From: Impatiens glandulifera
Taxonomy: Eukaryota; Streptophyta; Magnoliopsida; Ericales; Balsaminaceae
NCBI RefSeq assembly: GCF_907164915.1
Contig: NC_061868.1
Span: 43,601,774-43,665,773 of the forward strand
DNA: 64,000 bases
Direction of reading: 5' to 3'
Made by a program: the position numbers and the translations under genes. Every line of letters starts with the position of its first letter. Position 1 is the stretch's first letter. Positions 25,728 through 37,149 of the stretch are shown piece after piece. The notes beneath the pieces were generated by a model. That model searched no databases and was not told where the DNA came from. It saw only the letters and a program-made list of their open reading frames with translations.

Positions 25728-27605
25728 TTAACCCTCCTCCTCTTCTTCTTCTTCTACTTCGTCGTAGTCTTCTTCTTCTTCTTCGTTAATATTCCCAAAT
25801 TGCAGAACCGCCATTCTGTCCATCTCAGACAGTCGAATCTCTTCACCCGCTGCTGCTGCTTTATTATTATTAGTAGTAGTAGTAGTAACTTCTTCAACTG
25901 TTGAAGCAGGGATTACTCTTGTCTCCTGACTATTCTCTTCAAAGTCTGCATTCAGATCGATGTCTAGTAAAGCTGGGCTAGCACTAACAGAGTCAGCAAC
26001 TGCTTTTTTGGCACTGTCTTCTCCCCTTTCTTTGTTTTCTTCTTGAATAACCACATCCATTGGAGGTGACCTCCCCGGACTTGGATGCTTGCTTCCGGAA
26101 GGTTCCAATTCAATGTCGTGTTCTACTTTAGAAGCTGCCCTTCCTCTCCCGCGTCCTCTACCTCTTCCCCTCCCTCTTCCTCTACCACTGCTGCTCGCAT
26201 GGCCTGTCTCATTCTGCAATTAAAATAACAATCGATCCTAAGTTGAGCAAATAACCAAATGAGTTGCCAATTAACAAGTACAAAATGCAATAGATGGCTT
26301 TGATCTTTGTTTTGTTTCTCAGGTTTATGTTCTGTAATTGCAAATTATAATACTCAGAAAAATAAAAGCGAGAAGATGGATCCTACCATCCTCCTAGTCT
26401 TTGTATCCTCGTCACTATCGTTTAATTCATCTCCCGGAGCTTTCCTGGGTAAACAAAGAAACAAAAGTATCTATAACCGTTAAAACCAAAGCATATAAAC
26501 AAAAATGAAAACAAATATTTAGAAAAAGGTTACTAATGATGGTTTACCTTCTTCTTGACACTGCCCGATCTTCCCCAACAGAAGAAGCAGTAGCAGCTTC
26601 GGAGTGACCATAGTCTGGAACCTTATTCACAACATCCCTCAGAAAATCAAAGACGTTATAGCTTTGTACACAATGTTTTCTGCAATTCAGACAACAAATA
26701 GGGGAGATTCAAAAACAAAAACTACTGATTAAATAATTATCTTCTTTTTTTCTGACAATGATAGTAAAAACAAACAAACAAACAAACATCGGGAGATATT
26801 CCTATAAAATCCTATGTTGTCTAGCCCAGTTACAGAGTTCATGAGCTGACTGCAACAACTCTAGGTAAAAAAAAAAATACAGGGGAAATGAAGCAGAAGA
26901 ACACATAAAATGCTGAAGAATACAATGAGTAAACAACTATCCATTTACTTACAAGTGAAGTGCACTCATCGTCTTTGCGCCTCTTTGAAGTGTTATGTCG
27001 TATGTACGATCGCAGAGATCTTGCAGAAACAATTCCAACGCTTTTGCTGCAACATCATCCCACCATACATACAAATAAATTACTAAATACAGGAACAGGA
27101 ACAGCCATACAAACAATTGAATGTAAAAGATTTGTGTTTAGAAATCACTTACAAACAAGAACAGGAACAGCCATAGCAATCTTCCCAACATCTTCATCTG
27201 CTTGCATTATCTTCTTAATCCGAGCCTGTACAGTTTCAATTCGTTTTTACAATGAAATGAAAACATATAATCCAGTATACACGGTTGAATTCAAATAAGA
27301 TGATTTAAATCTTCACAAAAGTCAAACAAACCCTAATCTCTCAAATATAGGTTACCTATTGATTCAAAACCCTAACGACGAGTCAAAAACAACAGAGATG
27401 TGATAATTAAAATCCAGGTAACGACAGGTATATCAGTATTATATTAACCTAAACAATCATCACATGCTTGATTCAAATCCACACTCCTTATTATACATAA
27501 GACAAAATGAAAAAGAAATTTAAAAAAAAAAAGGAAATCAAAAGAGGAGGAAAGAAAGAAAGAAGAACTCACGGCAGGAAAACGAGTGTCGAGCTTCTTC
27601 CTCAT
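25728..27605 (-). CDS. NC2-alpha (Dr1-associated corepressor, DRAP1)
   Basis: Histone-fold partner of Dr1/NC2-beta. The pair binds TBP on DNA and represses or tunes RNA polymerase II initiation. Six exons: 27605-27573, 27225-27153, 27046-26953, 26679-26548, 26444-26387 and 26213-25728. All are GT-AG and in frame, 291 residues. The N-terminus MRKKLDTRFPA, then ARIKKIMQADEDVGKIAMAV, LELFLQDLCDRTYDITLQRG and SYNVFDFLRDVVNKVPDYGH form the NFYC-like histone fold (about residues 8-95). It is followed by a basic RR-K linker, a nine-fold Arg-Gly repeat (about 140-155), and an acidic C-terminal tail (NINEEEEEDYDEVEEEEEE), as in plant homologues. Confidence 0.94.
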
Positions 27606-28123
27606 AGAGTCTGATTGTGGATCTCGTAATCGGAAGTGGAGACGAAGAGAGCATAAGAAATTAGACGGATATGGATCAAATAGAGAGAATTAGATCGGAG
27701 ATGAGTGGATTCGAAGTGAAGAATAGCTGTGATCACAGTGAATCGTCGTCTCCTTCTTCGTGCATGGCAATCATCATCTTCTCGTCCGATGATGCGTCTG
27801 AGTAGAGAGAGAAAGAGAATCTGGTTTGGGGGTATACACAACAGAAAGCCTGCTCGTGCGGCTTGGCTACAGCGAAATCCTATTTTATTTATGGATTGTA
27901 TTTGTTTGCATATTTTATATTACTTACTTATAATAATTTATTGTAGTTATAAAATTAAGTGTTTGTTTTGTTTTTTTAAATAAATTTAAATCTAATTTTA
28001 ATAAATGTTAAATTCTATCAAAAGCTTGTTACTACATCCAAAATCAGAAATGAGATTTCAAAATTTTGGACATGAACTCAAAATATTTGTAAATTATTTT
28101 TAATTAGCTTTATTATCTTTTAT
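27606..28123. other. NC2-alpha upstream region
   Basis: Probable promoter and 5' leader of NC2-alpha, followed by AT-rich DNA. The short frames here are not conserved. Confidence 0.5.
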
Positions 28124-29755
28124 GTTATATTTATTTGTTAGTAAATATTTTTTCTTATATTTTCACTTTTGTTACCTGATTGGTTAATCTTGTTGTGTTT
28201 TGGTTAGGAGTGTTTAATATTCGGTCTAAATCGAATATATGACTAAATTCGAATTTAGATACAGTTTTCGGTTTGGTTTTCGAGTTTAGGTTTCAACTCG
28301 AAATCAAACTGAAAACCGAATTATTTTTTATTTTTTATTATTTATTTTTATTATATATTATATAATTTATTATATTATTAAATTATCACGGACCTCATAC
28401 TATATCTTTAATATCCAGCCCAATAATTCAGTAAATCAATAATTTCTCATTCATTTTTTCCTTTTCTTTAGTCGTTCACCTTCCTAGCCTTTCTTGTTCA
28501 CTTTATCTATAACTTTAAAAATATCTAAATTCTTCGCATATCTAGCTATTTCACTAATAATATCATCACCGTCAACAACACTTCTCCACCGCCATATATT
28601 GTCATCATCAATACATTTTATTTATGTCTTTTAATCGACGAATATTGACGATGAGTCACTAAGCTTAATTTGCGTGATTTATATATATATTTTTTAATTT
28701 AAGTAAATAAGATCTCTCTAACAACTTAATTATTTTGTTAACTCTTTTAAAAAAAATTCTTTCATCTTATGAGTAGGTTATGTTCAGGTCTGAACCGAAT
28801 ATCTGACCGAATTAAAATTTATCAAATTCGAATTTAATCAAATCGGTTCGTTTTTCGAATTTGCTTAAAAAAATAAAAATTCGAAGAACCCGAACCGAAA
28901 ACTCGAATAATTCGAAAACTGAACTGATGAATCCCTAGATTTGGTAAACATTTTTTCTTATAATAAATTTTGTTATATTTATTTGTTGGTAAACATTTTT
29001 TCTTATATTTTCACTGTTGTTACCCAATTGGTTAATCTTGTTATGTTTTGGTTAGGGGTGTTCAATATTTGGTCTAAATCGATTATCTAACTGAATTCAA
29101 ATAAACCGAATTAGAATTACATTTTCGGTTTTCGAATCGAATTATAAACCGATTCAAATTTAAATACGGTTTTTGGTTTGATTTTTGAGTTTAGGTTTCA
29201 ACTCAAAAACCAAACCGAAAAATGAATTCATTTTATTGTTATTTATTTTTATTATATATTATATAATTTATTACATATTATATATTAAATTATCATGGGC
29301 CTCATACTAATCCCTAATATCCAGCCCAGCCCAATAATTCATTAAATCTATAATCCATCAATTATTTCCTCTTTGCGTCCACCTTCCTAGTCTTTGTTGT
29401 CCTTCCAATTGTCCACCTCATCTATAACTTTTAGAATATCTAGGCTATGAATCACTAAACTTAATTTGCGTGATTTATATTTTTTTTATAATTTAAGTAA
29501 AAAGATCTCTTTAACAACTTATTTATTTTGTTAACTCATTTAAGATTTTTTTTTTCATCTTATAGGTATGATATGTTCAATATTTGGTCTGAACCGAATA
29601 TCTGATCGAATTCAAATTTATCGAATTCAAATTTAATCAAATCGATTCGGTTTTCTAATTTGCTTAAAAAAATAAAAATTCGAAAAACTCGAACCGAAAA
29701 CTCGAATAATTCAAAAACCGAATCAATGAACACCCTTAGTTTTGGTTGAGTTTAT
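28124..29755. repeat. Tandem duplication (about 848 bp offset) carrying a MITE-like element
   Basis: 'gttatatttatttgtt' at 28124 recurs at 28972, and both copies continue through 'ggttaatcttgtt', a CGAATT/AACCGAA-rich middle and 'ccgaaaactcgaata'. In the second copy the middle is bounded by TIR-like 'ggggtgttca' (about 29056) and 'tgaacaccc' (about 29730), with TTA on both sides. That fits a PIF/Harbinger-type MITE. Because non-element flank is also repeated, the whole block was duplicated, not just the MITE. Confidence 0.75.
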
Positions 29756-31359
29756 AACATTTTGTACATTTCATTATTTTTATTATTTTTAAATTATTCT
29801 TATTTATATCATATTAGATAGATTTTATTTAAAAATAATCAAATTTATTAATATGTTTAAATATTAAATTGATATATTTATAAATTTTATTCATATATCA
29901 TATTTTAATTAGTAACCAAATTTGTAAACAAGTTTGAGAAAAAAAAACATTTTACAAATATTTTTTTAATATCTTACTAAATATTAATTTAAATAAAATA
30001 ATGTTTTGAAGTATTATTTAACTGTATATATTAAGAAATTTAATAATATATATCTGTTCAAACATAGTTTCACACACACAAAAAAAATACTCAGATATAT
30101 ATTTAGAATGCAACTCAAATTGTTCGATTTAGTCACATCCTAGAAGCCCTAATAATAATATTATTATTATGATCACTTACAAACAAACAAAAGTTATCTA
30201 TCGTTTGTTTTCAATCATTTGATCATATAATTATTAAATTTGTTTAGTAAATCCAAATAATTTTTTCATTGACCATTTTCATCGTACAAACAAATCTGAG
30301 AAGCTGCTGCCATTTGTCATTCTAAAAATCAAGTCTTTCTACCATTCCATGAAATTTCCTAAAATATTGTTTCAACTTTAGCCCTTCTCAATTATCCATA
30401 GAATTTGATAATGTACAGCATCCTTATATTTCATTATATTGAGTTTACTGAAGTTTTTATTTAATATTTAAAATAGTCAGTAAACAAATATCAAATATAG
30501 TGTGACACTGTAGTAAATATGAATTAAAAATATTATAATTTTTATATAGTTTAGTGTTCCTGTGACAGATCGATATAAGAAGGTACATATAAATATAATT
30601 TTTGGTCAAATAAAAAAAACTATTTACAATTCTTATACTTATTTAATAATTTCAAAATTTGTAAATATAAGCTGCAAACAACATTTGTATATAATTAATT
30701 TCTTTGGTGAATACAGTATGTATTGGTGCCTCACCAACTGCCAACCACTTAACTAGTTCAAATTTATTTTCAAGCTTTTGAATTGATAATGTATTTCCCA
30801 TCTTAGATAATATACTTAAATTTTTTGAATTAACAAATTGGAACATCTTCCCTGTTACATAAGGTATGTAATAAAATAGTGACTTTCATTTTACATCCAA
30901 ATTTTATAATGTCAGTTTTTATTGAAAACTTTAAATATGATACAATGACTATGTTTAGAGGAAATGTATTAAAATTATTTTAGGAAAAATTAAGTTATCA
31001 CAACTCAAACCCAAAGTTACCCATAAAAGATATTTATAGCCCATTTGTAAACAATCTTTTCTTTAATCTCAATTTGTGTTTAATCAAAAAACTTTAATAA
31101 ATTTATGTCTAATTAAAATATGTTTAAAAAATGTTTTCTCAAATAGATAGACATATGGTTGAAATATTGACAAAAAAAAAATGTCTTTAAAAAATTTATA
31201 TACATTTTTTCTGTTGAAACTTAATTTAAAAAAAAAAGTTTTTAAATTGTGTAATACATATGAGGAGTGATTATTTATGTAAAATTTAATGATGATTTTA
31301 ATAAGATACATCCTCCACTTTTTCATTAAAATGCTTCTATTTATTTTTAAATTTTGTAA
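29756..31359. other. AT-rich intergenic DNA
   Basis: No gene recognised. Short frames at 30562 and 31084 are AT-driven and unsupported. Confidence 0.6.
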
Positions 31360-31367
31360 TACTATTT

Positions 31368-31741
31368 CGGGAAATTTGACTAAATGACCTTAAAGATGAT
31401 CTTATTTGAGTTTTTGACTGGCGCATAAAATTAAATGGGTTGGTGACACCTTTTTGTTTTTGAACGAAAATTCTCCCGTTGTGAGACGCAACTGGATGCT
31501 GTGTGAAAAGTCCACAAACGCGAGACACAACCGGCGTTCGCGAGATGAAAAAATATATTTTTTTGAAAAATAAAAATAAGTTGCGTCTCGCGAATGCTGG
31601 TTGAGTCTCGCGATTGTGAACGTCTCGCGACAGGGACAAAATCGTCCAAAAAAAAATAAAGATGCACCAGCGCATTTAATTATATGCGCCTATCAAAAAC
31701 TTAAATAAGACCATCTTTAAGGCCATCTCGTCAAATTTCCT
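31368..31741. mobile_element. MITE-size MULE (MULE-3), about 0.37 kb
   Basis: A near-palindromic element starts 'gggaaatttgactaaatgacc' and ends with its complement. It is flanked by a perfect 8-bp duplication tactattt (31360-31367 and 31742-31749). The interior is little more than two TIRs with TCTCGCGA-type palindromes. It belongs to the same terminal family as the other three MULEs. The overlapping minus-strand reading frames are not genes. Confidence 0.9.
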
Positions 31742-31749
31742 TACTATTT

Positions 31750-32327
31750 ATTAGAATAATGACTTTATTTCAATTAAAAACATTTTTTAAAATAAAAAAT
31801 AACTCAGTAAAATTGTATGTTTTAGACACTTTCTTTCCTATAACTATCTTACAAAATTAAATAATAAAAATATTTGTATATTACCGTTGAAAAGTGTGGT
31901 TTGATAGTTTATCTAAGATGGAATTGATCAATTCACTAATTTTAAAATATTTGTATATTAGGTCAGAGAATTGTGATTATCTATATTTAATGTTGTATAG
32001 AATTGAAAGAGGGAAGTGTTCTTATTGAATCTAGTCTTTTGAAATCGAATACCTAGCTTGGGATTCTTCTAAATTCTCTGTTATCATATGAGCAAGTTCA
32101 TGAATGATTTACGTCGCCTCTTTAGTTGACGATTGGGGAAAACAACGCGGTTGTAGCAATCCAAAATAAGCATCGAGTTACCGATCTTCTACTGCATAGT
32201 ATGTAAAGAAATTCTCCGATCTCATCTAGTTATAGTTTTATCTTTATTGTGCAGAGTGATCATCACTTGTTTGCGTAATTTCATTCTTTAAAGAGTTTGA
32301 TGTTTGTGCTTATTTTGTTAGGTCGGA
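31750..32327. other. Upstream region of the MED15-like copy
   Basis: AT-rich flank, then likely 5' leader sequence near 32100-32320. That leader ends in a pyrimidine-rich AG just before the start codon. Confidence 0.5.
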
Positions 32328-35300
32328 ATGGATGCTAACAGTTACCTGTCTACCCAAGGTGATAAGTCTGCTGTTGACTCTGGTGATTGGAAGTCCCAAA
32401 TACCACCTGATGCAAGGCAACGGATTCTGAATAAGATGTGAGTTATTGTTTTGGCTATTAGGTGCTGTGCTCTCTTGTGTTCTTATAATGTTTCCATAAG
32501 GTCCAATTACTTCACTTTTTTGTAGCTTTCATCAATCTGATACAGTCTTACTACTTTTGTTTCTCTACTATTTTAGCAGCTGATATAGTCAAAAGATTTC
32601 TGCAGCTTCAAACTTAACTGATCAGTCTTTGTTTTCTAAGCAATCTATTAATTATGTTTGTTTAGGAGTTAGGACTATGATTAATGAAGTGAAGTGAAGT
32701 TCAGTGTGGTTGTTGTGTGCATTAAAGTGTTATAGAGTTCAGTTTCTTCTTCATGCTATTCTCTTCTTTTGAAAAACAACCCTTTAGATTGTAGCTCTTG
32801 TTAAATTACATTGCTTCAGTAAGTACTTGCATACCAATTTTGAAATATGCTTCATTGTCAATCAAACTATTTATTTATGGAAGCTTTGGGACTGAATCTT
32901 ATTCTCTTGTCACACTCCACGTGTTAATCTTATTTTTTGATCGTAACATTAAGTTGGAACACGCTATTCTGTCCTCTACATGTGATTTTTATTTTTTGAA
33001 CATTAATTGTGCAACTGTTTTATGGATAGAGTGGATACAGTGAAGAAACGTCGTTCTAATAATGATGGGCCAGGAGGACTGCAAGATCTCAAGATAAATG
33101 CCTCAAGATTGGAGGAGAATATATTCTCTGCTGCCACAAACAGGGTACAGAAATTGTTACTTCTCCCTCATATTATTTGTGTTTTATCATCAAAGAACAT
33201 TATCCATGTTTTAGTTCTTTAGTTTATGTATCTGCATAGCTGCAGAACAATACCAAGGCATCCCAACTAGAAAATAAGGAGATTTGTAGAATTATCTTGA
33301 AGGAAAATAATTCCAAGATTGGAATGTTGAGAAAATCAGCAGCAAATATCAATCAATTAGACTAATTGATTTGTAAATCAATCAATTAGACTAATTGAAT
33401 TGGCCGTTGATTATCAATTACATGATTTTACTATTTAATTATTTCCTTTTCTGCAAATGTAATTTTACTATTTAAGCACTAGACGTCTTATGTAAGAAGC
33501 ACACAACCTAGTTAAATGGTTAAGTATGTTAGCGGGCTATGTGCTTAAAAAAAAAATGTTGAGAAAGTCAGCAGGAAATATCAATCAATTAGACTAATTG
33601 TCTGATTTTCTAATTGGCTGTTGATTATCAATTACATGATTTTACTATTTAATTATTTCTTTTTCCGCAAATGTAATCTTATTATTTAAGCACTAGACAG
33701 TCTTATGTAAGAAATAACAACAAAAACACAAATAAATAAAATTTCTCTTTTCTTCAAATTTCTTCATGTTATCAGAGCTTGTGTTTTTGTTGTTATAATT
33801 CTTACATAAGACATCTAGTGCTTAAATATTAAAATTACATTTGCAGAAAAGAAATAATTAAATAGTAAAATCATGTAATTGATAATCAACGACCAATTAG
33901 AAAATCAATTAGTCTAATTGATTGATTTACAAATCAATTAGTCTAATTGATTGATATTTGCTGCTGACTTTCTCAACATTCCATTCTTGGAATTATTTTC
34001 CTTCCAAGATAATTCTACAAGATTGGTGCTGACAAGTTTTCTCATTTTCTTTTTCCCGTTTCGAGTGTCACCTCTCTATACTTATCTTATGATTCCTCAT
34101 TAATGCCATGTCGACAACACGAGTTAGAATGTGTGGGTAGATTCCAAGTGCTAGGAAGTGTTTGTTGTGAAGGAAAGGAGTGATCAAAATATATAGCTAG
34201 TTCCTATAAACACATCAGAAATTTAATGATGCGAGGGGTGGTCTTCTAATGAAATGAGCAGACATAATATAATCTATTAAATGATGAAGCATTACAACAA
34301 AATGAGGCATTATCATACATCGTCACTAACAGTTTTATTTGGAATTCCGAATTCATGACACAACTGATCTATATTTTGATTAGACATAAATTGTTTGTCA
34401 CCATCCAGATCCATTGATAGCTTTAACAGTTGCATCTAAATAGACTCAGATAGTATCTGGCAACCATGGTTCTGTTCTGACCAATTATGGAGTAAAGAGT
34501 CCTTTGTCAAAAAATAAATGTTCTCTTCCTACACCGTCCATAGAAGTTTTAGTTATCTAATAACAGTTAGTAGTGTTGACATATTTTACTTTGCATTCTA
34601 CATACCAAAAGACAATTTCACTTGACTCATTTCTTTATTCTCCTGTTTGAAAGTAGTGGTTATTTTTCTTCACTCTTGTCTTTGAGAATGATATTTCATT
34701 TATAGCATATACTCATATTTTTGGGTTTCTATTGCAGACTGATTACCTGCGACAAATATCATTGAAACTTCTAAACATAGAGTCAAAAAAACACCTGGTG
34801 AACTTTACACCACCTAATTCAGCTGTTAGTAGTAGCCAGAACCTTCAAGATTCAGGTACCATCACGACACAATTTTATCACCATTGGCCAGTAAAACTAT
34901 CATTATTAACTATTTTATCACCATTTGGCCAGTAAATCATCGTGTATTTTTATTAGTCTTGGAATGTATTACTTGGAAGCTAAGAAGAAATTACATTAAA
35001 ATTAAACAGGACAATAAAAAACATTTCTAAGAAATGTAGTTGATATGGTAAATTTCTTTTAAATAAGAGATGAAGATCCTTATTATTATTATTATTAATT
35101 GATAGAAATTTCCATATTGTTTTTTTTGGGATTTTACCAAAATCCAGACATCCCATCTACCCTCTTTTCATCAATCAAATTGTCCTTTTAAATATACAAA
35201 ATACCAAAATACTCCATCATTTAAATATTTTAAAATTTTATCATACTATTATTTAAGGGTAATTAAGTAAATAGTCCTTTTAAAAACTAGTTTTTTAATC

Positions 35301-36489
35301 TTTACACCAAACAAGGTTTTTTTATACAAAACCAAGTTTTATCCCCAAATAACCAACATCAAAAGAAGATGTTTTATGTTAGCTTTAATCATCTTTAGTT
35401 TTGAGTTACAATCTGATCCATTGCTGTCAAGTTGTCATTGACCAAATCATTTTGTTGGAAATTTCAATCATTATCAATGTGCGCATTCTATATGCTGTTT
35501 GTAATGGTTTACATTTTTTTCTTTAGCTAAATACAAATCTTTTTGTTTTTTCGATGCAGATGTGTTACATGGAAAAAATATCGCAAAGAGGGCTCGTCGC
35601 GATGGAGCCATATTTTCAAACTCAAATTCCAGGTAATTACATGTGACAACAAGCCATGTAGATGTGATAGATGGAACTCTAGGTTTGTAAACTAAGAAAG
35701 GGAGGAGAATGCCAAGAGAAATTGAGAGAAGCTACAAGAGCTCAATGATATTAAGTAGTAACTTACTTAGATATGATTTAATACTAGTCTAACCATAAAC
35801 TTGAAAGAAAAATAGTATCATAATGAAATATGCATGCTATTTAAAATGTCGTTCTAACAAATTTTCTTTATTTCAGAAAAATATCCCCCATTGTTAATTT
35901 GCGTTCGTTGATGGAAAACAATAAATTGATTGGATCAAACATTCAGGACTGGCTCAGAAATTTGAGAATTGTTCTTAGATCTGAGAAGATTAGTTTCGTA
36001 TTGGATAAACCGATGCCTGATTTTCCCCTCGATGATGCAGATGAAGAACAAGTGTTGAACTATAACCATTATAGGGATAGCGATGAGATCGCATCCAGCA
36101 TTATGTTGTCGTCCATGGATCACGAGTTACAAAAACAACACGAGAATATGAATGCACACACAATGTTGTTACATCTGCGGGAGCTCTTTGAAGCTCCACC
36201 AAGAATTGAAAGGTTTGAGCTTTCGAAAAAGTTGTTTAGCTCAAAGATGCTTGAGGGTTCGTCTTCGGTGACTCATGCACTTAAGATGAAAGGGTATATT
36301 GAGAGGCTCGCTTATCTTGGTTTCGTGTTGGATCGCGATTTAAGTATTGACTTGATTCTGCAATCGTTGCCCAATAGTTATTCACAGTTTGTGCTAAACT
36401 ATCAAACGAACAATGTCACGAGTTCTATTACTCACCTAATCAATATGTTGTGTAGAAGAGAATATGCCATTAAAAGAGAGGAAATATGA
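32328..36489 (+). CDS. Predicted KIX-gag fusion: MED15 5' copy reading into copia gag
   Basis: Exons 32328-32437, 33030-33144 and 34738-34855 match, in length (110, 115, 118) and phase, the first three exons of the full MED15 gene at 44105. They encode the KIX region (DSGDWKSQIPPDARQRILNK, LEENIFSAATNR, TDYLRQISLKLLNIESK). Two more GT-AG exons keep the frame: 35560-35632 (DVLHGKNIAKRARRDG) and 35877-36489. The last encodes a Ty1/copia gag (UBN2) domain, NKLIGSNIQDWLRNLRIVL to INMLCRREYAIK. The total is 342 residues without a stop. The gag zinc-knuckle region follows in another frame (CCICGR, about 36570), so the gag is cut. The KIX exon 1 is closer to canonical MED15 than the full-length neighbour, which argues against simple decay. 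Transcription of the join is unproven; the alternative is a MED15 pseudogene next to a dead copia. Confidence 0.55.
33285..34019. mobile_element. Copia LTR with inverted partial copy, 735 bp, in the KIX-gag intron 2
   Basis: The insertion begins 'tgtagaattatc' and ends with its complement 'gataattctaca', flanked by the 5-bp duplication agatt (33280-33284, 34020-34024). The left part (33285-33766, TG...CA) behaves as an LTR. It is followed by 'tgttatcagagc', which resembles the copia primer-binding site, and then by an inverted partial LTR. The left LTR contains an extra internal copy (about 33555-33720) after a short A-rich insert. The paralogous MED15 intron at 45051-45070 shows the uninterrupted site. 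Confidence 0.85.
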
Positions 36490-36640
36490 TGCTGCATCTT
36501 CCTCAAAGAAGAGTTATAATAAGAGGAAGAGGTTACAAAAGGCATGGCTTCAAAAAGAAGCTAAGGGTTGTTGCATTTGTGGTAGGAACTTATAAGAGTG
36601 TACAAATCAAATTAAATAAATATCCCACACATTGTACATG
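35877..36640 (+). mobile_element. Ty1/copia gag remnant
   Basis: A gag (UBN2-type) domain of about 195 residues is open. A stop then precedes the out-of-frame zinc-knuckle start CCICGR. No protease, integrase or reverse transcriptase follows. It is the last exon of the predicted KIX-gag gene. Confidence 0.8.
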
Positions 36641-37014
36641 TGTAAAACATTCTTTTAAGAGTGAATACATATATTTTTATTTTATTGTAAGAAGTTAGCA
36701 TAAACTAATATTGATTTTGAATTAAGGTGTTTTAAAATGAATATATTTGATTTGAAAAAACAATTTGAAAGTAATCAAATTCACTCAAAAATCAAAACCA
36801 AATAATGTTTGTTAAAAAGAGTTGATCAAACATCAACTTTTCATCTTATTATTTTATTTTTATTTAATTCAATCAATTTTTTATATCAAATAAAACTAAA
36901 ATGACAGTGATACAATTCTAATTCTAATAATAATAAAATATTAATTTTTAAATAATCTCAATTATTATTTTGTAAATGTGTAGTTGTACCATTATAAAAG
37001 AAACATAATTATTG

Positions 37015-37080
<66 letters not shown>
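37015..37080. repeat. (AT)n microsatellite
   Basis: Pure alternating AT, about 65 bases, directly left of the hAT foldback. Confidence 0.95.
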
Positions 37081-37082
<2 letters not shown>

Positions 37083-37149
37083 CTTAATTTTTAAAGTGTT
37101 GAAATTGAACTAATATAATAATTGGGCTCCACCTTTACTCTTTGGCCCA

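Noticed and set aside
37015..37080. (AT)n tract as an origin or regulatory element
   Set aside because: An ordinary plant microsatellite with no associated signals.
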